Below are positions 1-6,323 of a stretch of DNA of 10,898 bases, piece after piece; position 1 is the first letter of the stretch, and the number at the start of each line of letters is the position of its first letter. The stretch comes from CAYOEZ01 sp964402955 (lineage in GTDB: Bacteria; Chloroflexota; DTOL01; DAOUCN01), in NCBI GenBank assembly GCA_964402955.1, contig CAYOEZ010000172.1, positions 1-10,898 on the forward strand, in the 5' to 3' direction. The notes beneath the pieces were generated by a model, which had not been told where the DNA came from, did no database searches, and worked only from the letters and a program-made list of their open reading frames with translations. Made by a program: the position numbers and the translations under genes.

Positions 1-1164
1 GGCAAAGGCCGACAGACTCACCCCGGTGGCCTCATGGCCCCGCAGGGCCGTCTGGATGTGCTTGATCTTCGCCGCCCGCAGCAGCGCGGCCGTTGTGGCG
101 TTGTTGTAGCCGCCATCGGTGTGCAGTTCTTCGACGTCGCAGCGCTCTCTCAAAGCAGGCAGGTCATTGGTGAGCAACGTTGTGTCGTCAACAACATTGG
201 GCTGCGTCTGCATCTGGACGACCAACTGGACCGGGTTCTCCGGATCGCAGGTCTCGGTGACATTGACGGCATAACCAGTGTGCTCTTCACCCCGCTTGCG
301 CCGGAAACTCGCATCGGGGTCATCGGGAGATTGCAGGCTGTCCGCAGACAATTCCTTGCCCTGCTTCAAGCGTAGGCGGGTGTCCTGCTCAACAACGAAG
401 TGCTCGTAGAAGACCCGCTCCAGCATCTGGTACGTTTCATCCTGCTTGTATGCTGTGGCTAGATCGTTCAGCAGCCGCAGCATGACGTCGCCGATCTGTT
501 GCATGTGGTGGGCCCCGTCTTCACCCTTGACGCGGTACACGTATTGATGGGCTGAGCCTTTGCGGTAGGCAGCAAAGGCCGGCTCAAAACGAGCCTGGTC
601 GGCAGGTGTGAGCATCCGATGCACACGCAGGAGCACTTCGACCAGCAAGTGCAGACGGGACATGTCACAGATGTTGCTGGCGACGAAGGTCGAGTCCATG
701 CGCAGGCGGCCCGTCTTGATCGTGAAGGCCTTGATCTGGGCGTCCGTCACCTGGGCAAAGGCCTGAGCGAGAAGGTTCGTCCCGGTCTTCTGCATGTGCT
801 CGGCCAGGCGCTGGCGGAAGTAGTAGACCGTGCGGATGTCCAGATAGCCCTCGCCGAGGTCACGGTAGCCGAGGGCGTAGCGCACCTGCAGGTTGAAGGT
901 GAATGCTTCGTACATCTCGGCGTCGCTCCACCCGAAGCCAGCTTTCAGGACTTCAAGACCGCCCAAGACGTTCACGGGCACGTTGGGCCGTGATGCTTCG
1001 TCAGAGTACAAGACGGCAAAGGGTTGCTCGTCGACACGGCAGAATAACTCACGATAGAACGTGCCTGCCCAACTCTCGTCCAGCAACTTCTGCTGATCAT
1101 CACGCAGCGAACTCACAGTGCTGAACATCGGTAGCTGTTGGTGCTCTTGATTCCTGCGAAACAT
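1..1164 (-). CDS. IS1182-like DDE transposase, partial (C-terminus beyond left edge)
   Basis: The minus strand is open for exactly 388 codons from an ATG at 1164 to the window edge, with no stop. The protein has the layout of IS1182/IS5-type (DUF772) transposases. An N-terminal helical region contains 'YALGYRDLGEGYLDIRTVYYF' at about residues 96-116. Next comes the first catalytic Asp in 'RLRMDSTFVASN' (D157), a basic 'SFRRKRGEEHTGYAVN' stretch near 286-301, and the second Asp in 'ELHTDGGYNN' (D350). The catalytic Glu would lie beyond the left edge. The start is supported by a purine-rich GAGGGAG (1169-1175, minus strand) a few bases upstream. The enzyme would cut and rejoin the element's ends. 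No frameshift is visible, so the copy may be intact, but the far end and its terminal repeat cannot be seen. I am confident it is a transposase and less sure of the exact family. Confidence 0.92.
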   Translation of the reverse strand, partial: MFRRNQEHQQLPMFSTVSSLRDDQQKLLDESWAGTFYRELFCRVDEQPFAVLYSDEASRPNVPVNVLGGLEVLKAGFGWSDAEMYEAFTFNLQVRYALGYRDLGEGYLDIRTVYYFRQRLAEHMQKTGTNLLAQAFAQVTDAQIKAFTIKTGRLRMDSTFVASNICDMSRLHLLVEVLLRVHRMLTPADQARFEPAFAAYRKGSAHQYVYRVKGEDGAHHMQQIGDVMLRLLNDLATAYKQDETYQMLERVFYEHFVVEQDTRLRLKQGKELSADSLQSPDDPDASFRRKRGEEHTGYAVNVTETCDPENPVQLVVQMQTQPNVVDDTTLLTNDLPALRERCDVEELHTDGGYNNATTAALLRAAKIKHIQTALRGHEATGVSLSAFA

Positions 1165-1171
1165 AGCACTC

Positions 1172-1219
1172 CCTCGGGACATCGTCTGGCCGCAGTATAC
1201 CACCACGGGCGTCCCGAGG
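1172..1219. repeat. 9-bp inverted repeat framing the transposase promoter
   Basis: CCTCGGGAC (1172-1180) and GTCCCGAGG (1211-1219) are perfect reverse complements, 30 bp apart. They enclose the TATACT -10, and the inner arm overlaps the ribosome-binding sequence. Only the arm nearer the gene would be in the transcript, so an operator is more likely than an RNA hairpin. It could equally be a subterminal transposase-binding site of the element. Function is inferred. Confidence 0.5.
1194..1199 (-). promoter_or_regulatory. Probable -10 element of the transposase gene
   Basis: The minus strand reads TATACT, preceded by TG one base upstream (extended -10). It lies about 30 bp before the transposase ATG. 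The matching -35 is poor (TGGCCT at 17-bp spacing, 3 of 6 bases), which fits the weak promoters usual for transposases. Confidence 0.45.
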
Positions 1220-1228
1220 CCAGTACCA

Positions 1229-1256
1229 GACCTTTTTGCAGTGGGCACTCGTCATG
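1229..1256. repeat. 28-bp imperfect direct repeat, copy 1 (IS side)
   Basis: This stretch matches 1409-1436 at 24 of 28 positions in the same orientation, 180 bp apart. Both contain GACCTT, TTGCAGTGG and an AGTGgnCACT core. It lies upstream of the transposase and may be the outer end of the insertion sequence. The unseen left end would be needed to test that. Confidence 0.55.
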
Positions 1257-1394
1257 GCGAGCGTCCTTTGCGAAGCAATCTCCTTTGAACGCGGCGGGGG
1301 AGACTGCTTCGTCGCTGAGGAACGCTCCTCGCAGAGACAGTTTCTGCCGTCAGGCATACCGCCAAAGGGGCGGTATGGGATTCTCGCAATGACG
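1250..1394. repeat. Palindromic intergenic repeat (MITE-like), with internal insertion
   Basis: The left arm starts CGTCATGGCGAGCG and reaches GAAGCAATCTCC near 1283. The right arm begins near 1299 with GGGAGACTGCTTCGTCG and ends TCTCGCAATGACG at 1394. I recognise this as the 'GTCATTGCGAG...GAAGCAATCTC' class of palindromic intergenic repeat seen in many unrelated bacteria, often mistranslated as a peptide containing CEERSSATKQS. The right arm is interrupted after CTCGCA (1328-1333). About 55 bp later CTCGCA recurs (1383-1388) and the arm finishes with ATGACG. Sitting just past murJ, the transcribed palindrome could also act as a 3' processing or termination signal. Confidence 0.8.
1355..1377. 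repeat. Perfect 9-bp hairpin inside the palindromic repeat
   Basis: CATACCGCC (1355-1363) pairs with GGCGGTATG (1369-1377) around the loop AAAGG. It lies in the extra 55-bp segment that splits the right arm of the surrounding palindromic repeat, so it may be a second, nested small element. No U-tract follows on either strand, so I do not call it an intrinsic terminator. Confidence 0.6.
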
Positions 1395-1408
1395 GTTGGG
1401 GCGCACAC

Positions 1409-1436
1409 GACCTTATTGCAGTGGCCACTTGACATG
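1409..1436. repeat. 28-bp imperfect direct repeat, copy 2 (murJ side)
   Basis: This is the partner of 1229-1256 (4 mismatches). It contains a perfect 10-bp palindrome AGTGGCCACT at 1420-1429, which is imperfect in the other copy. It lies 17 bp past the murJ stop codon. It may be a remnant end of an earlier insertion of the same or a related element. Confidence 0.5.
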
Positions 1437-1453
1437 CTAGGTTGGCGCTTTCC

Positions 1454-3181
1454 TTACTTCTCCGCTCGCCGCCGCGCCAGACCGATGATCTCCTCGCTGC
1501 CCAGCCAGACCGTAAGTGTCAGATAAATGAGCGCGCCGCCAAAGAGGAGTCCGCTGACGAGCAGCAGGCGCACCAGCAGCGACGACGTGACCAACAAGTC
1601 GCCGCTCGCAAAAACGCCCAGCGCCAACCCCTCGCCCATGATGACCGAGGCGACGACGACACGCAGCACAGAGGTCAGCACGCGGCCGCCATCCAGCCCA
1701 CCCAGCCGGCCGCGGATGATGATCAGAAGCACAATCGCCTCCAGCGAGTTGGCCAGCGAATAGGCCAGCGCCAGCCCGCCATGTCCCATGACACCGCTGA
1801 AGGCCAGGCTGAGCACGATATTCAACGCCACGGTCGCAAGCCCCACGCCGACAGGAGTGCGGGTGTCGCTCAGCGCATAGAAACCGCGTGTGACGATTTC
1901 CGTCGCCGCAATGGCAAACAGGCCGGGAGCATAGAACATGAGCGCACGCGCTGTCATGGCAGTGGACTCGGCCGTGAACTCGCCGCGCTGGAACAGAAGC
2001 CGGATCAATGGCTCGCGCAGGACAAACAGGCCCACGCCGGCCGGGATCGTCAGGTAGAGGATCACGCGCAGCGCATGCGACAGTAGGCGTTGGATCTCGT
2101 CGCGCCGATCAAGAGCAGCCTCTTGCGACAGCGACGGGAACACCGCCGTCGAGATGGCATTGGCGAAAATACCCCAGGGCAACATCAGCAACTGATAGGC
2201 ATAATTCAGTGCGGCAATGCTGCCTTCGGCGAGGCGTGAGGCCAGAATGGTATTGGCCAGGAAGTTCACCTGCAAGGCCCCCAAGCCGGCGATGCGTGGC
2301 AGCATCAGCGCGCCCACCTTGCGCGCCCCCTCATTGTGCAGATCAATCGTCAGGCGATAGCGCGGCCGGTGCTGCAGCAGTGCAGGAATCTGAATCAGCA
2401 GGTGCATGGCGCCGCCCACCGCCACGCCAATGGCCAGCCCGTGCACGCCAAAACCGGCACGCGGCGCCAGGAATAGCCCGGCCAGAATGATGCTCAGGTT
2501 ATAGACGACCGGCGCCAACGACGTCAGCAGAAAGTCCTGGTATGAGTGTAGCGTCGCTGTCACCAGACCGGATATGCCGGCAATGACCGCCTGAATGAGC
2601 ATAATGCGCATCAGCGTCACCGTGAGGACACGCGCCTCAGCGTCGAAGCCGGGCGCAATCAACGGCACAAGCTGATTGGCAAAGACCGCAGCCAACACCG
2701 CCGCGCCTGTCATCACAATGAATGTGACATTGAGCACCGTGCTGGTCATGCGCCACGCGCTGTCCTCGTCGTTGCGCGTCAGATAGGCCGAGAAGACAGG
2801 AATGAAGGCCGCCCCCATTGCTCCAGCGGCCACGATCTGAAAAATGAGATCGGGGATACGGAACGCCGCCTGATAGGCATCCAGGTCGCGGCTGGTGCCA
2901 AACTGGTACGAGATGACCAACTCGCGCACCAGCCCCAGAACACGGCTCAGGATGTAGGCCAGCATAATAATGAGACTGGCCTGGGCCAGGCGGCGCGGCG
3001 GCCGGGGCGCGGCTGGCGCCGCCTCTACTGGCTGCGCAGCCGCCCGTGGAGGGGTGCGGGCGCGGTCGATGCGCGTCGCATAGGCATCGCGCAGACGTCG
3101 CTTCGGCGCCGGCTGTGCAGGTTGCTCCGGCGGTGTGCGGGCGATCTTTGTCGCGTACACATTACGATTGCGTCGTTTCAT
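1454..3181 (-). CDS. murJ: Lipid II flippase MurJ (MviN family)
   Basis: This 575-residue protein moves lipid-linked peptidoglycan precursor across the cytoplasmic membrane. Family signatures are clear. The first membrane helix reads 'LIIMLAYILSRVLGLVRELV' with the two conserved arginines (about R80 and R86). It is followed by 'FRIPDLIFQIVAAGAMGAAF', and later by 'RGFYALSDTRTPVGVGL', the usual MurJ loop before a helix. Hydrophobic segments continue to the end, consistent with 14 helices. An extra 65-residue Arg/Pro/Ala-rich cytoplasmic tail precedes helix 1 and holds two related motifs, 'VYATKIARTPP' and 'AYATRIDRARTPP'. I chose the ATG at 3181. An upstream TTG at 3247 is in frame, but its 22 extra residues look unlike a MurJ start and it lacks a ribosome site. 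The ATG itself has only a weak purine-rich upstream region. It is the last gene of a minus-strand run of three. Confidence 0.93.
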   Translation of the reverse strand: MKRRNRNVYATKIARTPPEQPAQPAPKRRLRDAYATRIDRARTPPRAAAQPVEAAPAAPRPPRRLAQASLIIMLAYILSRVLGLVRELVISYQFGTSRDLDAYQAAFRIPDLIFQIVAAGAMGAAFIPVFSAYLTRNDEDSAWRMTSTVLNVTFIVMTGAAVLAAVFANQLVPLIAPGFDAEARVLTVTLMRIMLIQAVIAGISGLVTATLHSYQDFLLTSLAPVVYNLSIILAGLFLAPRAGFGVHGLAIGVAVGGAMHLLIQIPALLQHRPRYRLTIDLHNEGARKVGALMLPRIAGLGALQVNFLANTILASRLAEGSIAALNYAYQLLMLPWGIFANAISTAVFPSLSQEAALDRRDEIQRLLSHALRVILYLTIPAGVGLFVLREPLIRLLFQRGEFTAESTAMTARALMFYAPGLFAIAATEIVTRGFYALSDTRTPVGVGLATVALNIVLSLAFSGVMGHGGLALAYSLANSLEAIVLLIIIRGRLGGLDGGRVLTSVLRVVVASVIMGEGLALGVFASGDLLVTSSLLVRLLLVSGLLFGGALIYLTLTVWLGSEEIIGLARRRAEK

Positions 3182-3304
3182 TTTCTTCGCCGATTCAATG
3201 GGACGTGAATCTTCACAGCGAGAGCCGCCGATCACCACTGCGCACAACGGCAGGAGGCGCCGGCGATCTGTGTATCAACTGTGTCCATGCGCGTCCTGCC
3301 TCGC

Positions 3305-4663
3305 CTACGACTGCCCACGAGAGCGGCAGAGCCACACGCGCCCGATCACGAACAAGATCAGCCATCCCACCAGGAAGAGAATCAGCCCCCCATCCCAGAA
3401 CACGAACACGTCGCCAATCGTCGCTGCATTCGGCTTGATGCGCATGGCGAGAACTCCCCCCAGAGTGAACAACGCCAGCGATAGCGCAATGATAGCGGCA
3501 ATTGCCAGGACGCCCACAGACAGGATTGTCTTCTCGACGCGGCAGGGTCCGGCGGCGCCGGCGCGTGGGCTGGCCAGGTCGGCTTTCAGCCGCTGGCGGC
3601 GCGCCTCACGGTCGGGGTCCGGGTAATTGTGGGTGAAGACGCCTTGCTGGCTAAACAGGCGATCAGCGTCCACTGTCCCGTCGGGCCGGAAAATGTGCAA
3701 CTGCTCGTCCATCGCCTGGAGGAACCCTGCGGCCGTCTCCTCGCCACGCTGGATCGCCTCGGGCAGCCGCTCGAAGGCGAACGTGCCCATGTCATACAGA
3801 CGTGGGTTGAGCACATAGGCTGACAGCTTTAGGTCGCCCTCAGCCACCTGCGTCCTCAGATAGTACAGGTCAGCCTCAAAGTGCTGCGTGCCCATGATCG
3901 CAATCGACTGATTGATAATCTCCGCCAGCCCCTGCGTGGCCACGCCTTCCACCCGATCGCCGGCATAGCCCAGGTTCACCGCCAACACCCGCGTGCATCC
4001 GGCCAGCCGCACAACCAGCTTGACCGGACAATTCTCGCGCACTGCGCCATCGACAAAGCATTGCGGTTGATCGCCGCATGGACACTGCGCGCTGGCCGGG
4101 CAGACAAAGGGCGTCACCATCGCCGGCTCGCTCGAGCTGGCACGCGCCGCCTCGGCGAAGCTCAGCCCTCCGCACAGCGTCCCCTCATCATAGGCGGTGT
4201 AGCGCGACGTGTCACAGAAGACGGTCTTGGCGCCATTGTCCAGATTGACAGCCACCACAAGCAGGTCCTTGACATTGTCTTGTTGATCCGGCGGCAAAGA
4301 GGAGTAGTCGCTGAAACGGTGGATCAGGGTCAGGTTATTCTGCACCAGGTCGTATATCGCCCGCGCGCCCAGAAGGCCGTTGAACTGACCAAGATCGCCC
4401 GTGCACGCCGCATCGCGCAGGCCGTCGCCGTTGAGATCGATCAACTGATCACACGGGGTCGTCATCAATCCCAGCGCCGCCTGCTCGATCGCCTGCACGC
4501 TGGTCCCGGAGGCGAGCATGGCGCCGACGATCGAGCCGGCTGATGTTCCGGCAACTACCTGCACCTGTTGCAACAGACCGACACGCTCGAAGACCTTGAG
4601 AACGCCAACATGCGCCCCACCGCGCAGGCCACCACCAGATAGCACCAGCGCCGTTCGTTCCAT
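3305..4663 (-). CDS. Patatin-like phospholipase with two C-terminal membrane helices
   Basis: This 452-residue protein is a patatin-type lipid acyl hydrolase with a Ser-Asp dyad. The oxyanion-hole loop 'SGGGLRGGAHVG' is at residues 9-20, the nucleophile elbow 'GTSAG' at 39-43 (Ser41), and the catalytic Asp in 'CFVDGAVREN' (Asp205). The middle region has a Cys-rich stretch around 188-202 ('CPASAQCPCGDQPQC') and a calcium-loop-like 'DLNGDGLRD' at about 76-84. The C-terminus has two hydrophobic segments (about 378-407 and 418-445), so the enzyme is probably anchored with a short hairpin in the membrane. There is no signal peptide; the catalytic domain is likely cytoplasmic. The ATG start is fixed by GGAGG five bases upstream (4669-4673). 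It lies 58 bp after the upstream gene and 123 bp before murJ, consistent with one operon. Its substrate is not evident. Confidence 0.9.
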   Translation of the reverse strand: MERTALVLSGGGLRGGAHVGVLKVFERVGLLQQVQVVAGTSAGSIVGAMLASGTSVQAIEQAALGLMTTPCDQLIDLNGDGLRDAACTGDLGQFNGLLGARAIYDLVQNNLTLIHRFSDYSSLPPDQQDNVKDLLVVAVNLDNGAKTVFCDTSRYTAYDEGTLCGGLSFAEAARASSSEPAMVTPFVCPASAQCPCGDQPQCFVDGAVRENCPVKLVVRLAGCTRVLAVNLGYAGDRVEGVATQGLAEIINQSIAIMGTQHFEADLYYLRTQVAEGDLKLSAYVLNPRLYDMGTFAFERLPEAIQRGEETAAGFLQAMDEQLHIFRPDGTVDADRLFSQQGVFTHNYPDPDREARRQRLKADLASPRAGAAGPCRVEKTILSVGVLAIAAIIALSLALFTLGGVLAMRIKPNAATIGDVFVFWDGGLILFLVGWLILFVIGRVWLCRSRGQS

Positions 4664-4668
4664 GCAGA

Positions 4669-4673
4669 CCTCC
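4669..4673 (-). promoter_or_regulatory. Ribosome binding site of the patatin gene
   Basis: The minus strand reads GGAGG, five bases before the ATG at 4663. It fixes the start of the gene. Confidence 0.75.
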
Positions 4674-4721
4674 GAGCGGTCGTCAGTCAGTCAGTCACCA
4701 GGCCGCGCATCCTGCGGCGGG

Positions 4722-6038
4722 TTATCGACTATTGACCACGTCGAGCTGGCTGTTCCAGCTTTGCGTTTTCGTCGTCACAGACAGATAGCCAATGCCAAGA
4801 GCCATCCGATCCCGCGTCGCCTGGTCAAGCGCGTACACCAGGTCAGCTTCCTGTGCGGCAGGCGGCAAACCCAGCCGCCCCCACTTGATCTGATCCTGGA
4901 CAACGTCAATTGTGCCTTGAACAGATTCGATCTGCGCGGGGAGCGACGCCGCGGCATCGCGCAGCAGCGAATAATGATCGGCGCAGGCCTGACGCAGATC
5001 GGCTTCGATCGTGCGCGCCTGGTTCTCCCATGCCGGCACAAGCGACAGGCCAAAACCCTGGCGCGCCACACGCCACTTCAGCGTCAGCCACTCCATGCGG
5101 CCGCGGGCAAAGGCAACACGCTGCAATAGATTGTCGCTCTGCACCATGCCGTTGCCAAGCACCCTGTCACGCAGACGGTCTTCGTTCAGCAACGCCTTTT
5201 CGAGCGCCTGTCGAGCAGGTTCCTGCGTTGCCACTGAGCCGCTCCCCAGCGCGGCAATGAGAGCGTTAGCAGCCAGGATGCGTTCGCCGGTCGCCGCGTC
5301 CAACTCTGCCCAGACACTACGGTCATCCCTCAGAAGAGGAGCCAGAAGTGACGGAAGAACATAGGGCGCTTTGTCTGCCGGCGGGGGGGCAGCGCTGCTC
5401 GCCGCCCGCAGAGCCAGCGCCTGCTCTTTGCGCCCCGTGCGTGCGGCATCGGTAGCCAGGCCCTCCAGCAGAATCTGCCGGTAGGAGGGCTCGATGCGAC
5501 CACTGTACTCGGCGATGATGGCTGCCGAATTCGCTGCATGGGTCGCTTCAAGGCTCTTGCCCGCGCTTGCCAGCGCCTGTGCGGCCTGGGCAAGCAGGGC
5601 AGCCCTGCTGTAATCAGGCATAGCGGGGCTAAGGATCACGATATCAACCGCTGTGCGGGCAGCGAGCGCGGACGTGTCCTTCTTTCCGTCCTGTACGAGC
5701 CTGTTCCCTAACGTCAACAGGCCGGCGGCGCGCATCTGATCGCTGAGAGACGTACTGTACAGCAACGTCGCAAAGGCAGTATCCACTTTTCCGGCGGCAA
5801 CAGCTTGCGCGACAATGGTTTGATCGGGGACATCTGCGAGGGAATTGAGTGCAAGCGCCGGACTGATGAGACTTGCCTTGACCGTCGATAGGGGAGAAAG
5901 CCATGGGCTGGCAGCCGATTGAGTCTGGTCCGAGAACACCAGCATAGCAGCAATAACGGCAGCGATGATCGCCAGGACGAGCAGCAGGACGATCAGGCCG
6001 AAGACGAGAACGGATGACCGGTGTTGTTGGCTCGCCAT
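4722..6038 (-). CDS. Membrane-anchored alpha-helical protein of unknown function
   Basis: I do not recognise a named family. The 438-residue product has a short basic N-terminus and one strong membrane helix at about residues 9-35 ('LVFGLIVLLLVLAIIAAVIA'). About 400 residues follow and are probably outside the cytoplasm. This part is Ala/Leu-rich and looks entirely helical. Stretches such as 'LLAQAAQALASAGKSLEATH' resemble TPR-like helix pairs, and the last third ('QARTIEADLRQACADHYSLL', 'QIESVQGTIDVVQDQIKWG') resembles a coiled coil. I chose the ATG at 6038 because AGGAGG (6048-6053) is nine bases upstream. A GTG at 6056 in the same frame overlaps that ribosome site and is unlikely. The gene is first in the run leading to the patatin and murJ, with a strong promoter just upstream. 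A scaffold or adaptor role at the envelope is possible but inferred from context only. Confidence 0.85.
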   Translation of the reverse strand: MASQQHRSSVLVFGLIVLLLVLAIIAAVIAAMLVFSDQTQSAASPWLSPLSTVKASLISPALALNSLADVPDQTIVAQAVAAGKVDTAFATLLYSTSLSDQMRAAGLLTLGNRLVQDGKKDTSALAARTAVDIVILSPAMPDYSRAALLAQAAQALASAGKSLEATHAANSAAIIAEYSGRIEPSYRQILLEGLATDAARTGRKEQALALRAASSAAPPPADKAPYVLPSLLAPLLRDDRSVWAELDAATGERILAANALIAALGSGSVATQEPARQALEKALLNEDRLRDRVLGNGMVQSDNLLQRVAFARGRMEWLTLKWRVARQGFGLSLVPAWENQARTIEADLRQACADHYSLLRDAAASLPAQIESVQGTIDVVQDQIKWGRLGLPPAAQEADLVYALDQATRDRMALGIGYLSVTTKTQSWNSQLDVVNSR

Positions 6039-6047
6039 GCCCACCTG

Positions 6048-6053
6048 CCTCCT
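6048..6053 (-). promoter_or_regulatory. Ribosome binding site of the membrane-anchored protein
   Basis: The minus strand reads AGGAGG with a 9-base spacer to the ATG at 6038. It favours this start over the GTG at 6056. Confidence 0.7.
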
Positions 6054-6073
6054 CACACGGCTGTAGTGTGGGC

Positions 6074-6102
6074 ATTATAGCATAGACCCCCCCGCAAGGC
6101 AA
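6074..6102 (-). promoter_or_regulatory. Sigma70-type promoter of the three-gene minus-strand operon
   Basis: On the minus strand TTGCCT (6097-6102) and a perfect TATAAT (6074-6079) are separated by 17 bp, with TG one base before the -10 (extended -10). Transcription would start near 6067, giving a short leader to the gene starting at 6038. The -10 and its flanks are repeated in mirror orientation at 6151-6163. Confidence 0.75.
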
Positions 6103-6150
6103 GAAAAACAACTGACGGGGTGCAGCCAATGGCGCGCAGGATGGCGTGCA

Positions 6151-6163
6151 TATGCTATAATGC
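6151..6163 (+). promoter_or_regulatory. Extended -10 promoter of the alpha-mannosidase gene
   Basis: TATGCTATAATGC contains a perfect TATAAT at 6156-6161 with TG one base upstream. No convincing -35 exists at 16 to 18 bp spacing (the region is GCGCGC-like), so recognition would rest on the extended -10 or an activator. The likely start site is near 6168, leaving a leader of about 155 nt before the mannosidase. Confidence 0.6.
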
Positions 6164-6167
6164 GGCC

Positions 6168-6293
6168 GTGAGTGCAGATAGTCAATCCCAATCTGCAGGA
6201 GAACATGTCCGTCGCGAGCGTGTCGCTGCGCATATCACGGTCGGCAGCCGGCGCTTCGGGCACAAGGCTGAAGCGCTGCTGACAGTGTACTGA
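6168..6293 (+). other. mRNA leader of the mannosidase with two overlapping tiny ORFs
   Basis: The leader holds two short frames. One starts with GTG at 6168, exactly where the promoter would start transcription, so it could be translated leaderlessly; it runs 41 codons to TGA at 6291 and begins with the residues VSADSQSQSAGEHVRRERVA. The other starts with ATG at 6205, runs 25 codons to TGA at 6280, and has AGGAG (6197-6201) only three bases upstream, which is closer than usual. Either might be a leader peptide or chance. Neither is in frame with the mannosidase. Confidence 0.25.
6245..6281 (+). promoter_or_regulatory. Hairpin in the mannosidase mRNA leader
   Basis: GCGCTTC (6251-6257) pairs perfectly with GAAGCGC (6270-6276). 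CAGC (6245-6248) can pair with GCTG (6278-6281) below a small internal loop. It lies about 40 nt before the start codon and has no following U-tract, so it is a leader structure rather than a terminator. A regulatory role is not shown. Confidence 0.45.
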
Positions 6294-6310
6294 TCTATCA
6301 CGGACACATA

Positions 6311-6316
6311 GAGGAG
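6311..6316 (+). promoter_or_regulatory. Ribosome binding site of the alpha-mannosidase
   Basis: GAGGAG with a 7-base spacer to the ATG at 6324. It fixes the start codon. Confidence 0.75.
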
Positions 6317-6323
6317 ACCGCGA

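Larger units (their letters stand above)
6072..6163. repeat. 13-bp perfect inverted repeat pairing the divergent promoters
   Basis: GCATTATAGCATA (6072-6084) and TATGCTATAATGC (6151-6163) are exact reverse complements, 66 bp apart. Each contains the -10 of one of two divergent promoters. The symmetry suggests shared regulation, or simply two copies of an optimal extended -10. Confidence 0.7.

Noticed and set aside
619..993. Plus-strand ORF opposite the transposase
   Set aside because: It is antisense to a continuous transposase frame that contains the catalytic Asp motifs.
1100..1435. Minus-strand 111-codon ORF containing 'CEERSSATKQS' and 'KEIASQRTLAM'
   Set aside because: It is a translation of the palindromic intergenic repeat and the IS promoter region. 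This peptide pattern is a well-known false gene product.
1442..2490. Long plus-strand ORFs opposite murJ
   Set aside because: They are Gln/Arg/His-rich shadows of the MurJ coding frame, which has clear family motifs.
3179..3247. TTG start for murJ at 3247
   Set aside because: The added 22 residues show no ribosome site and no MurJ-like features; the ATG at 3181 is simpler, though its own ribosome site is weak.
3881..4543. 220-codon plus-strand ORF opposite the patatin gene
   Set aside because: It is a shadow frame. The patatin on the other strand has its complete catalytic motifs and ribosome site.
4682..4697. Short GTCA tandem repeat between the two upstream operon genes
   Set aside because: Only four units in a 50-bp spacer; no sign of function or of phase variation at a coding or promoter site.
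6039..6056. GTG start for the membrane-anchored protein at 6056
   Set aside because: That codon overlaps the AGGAGG that serves the ATG at 6038.
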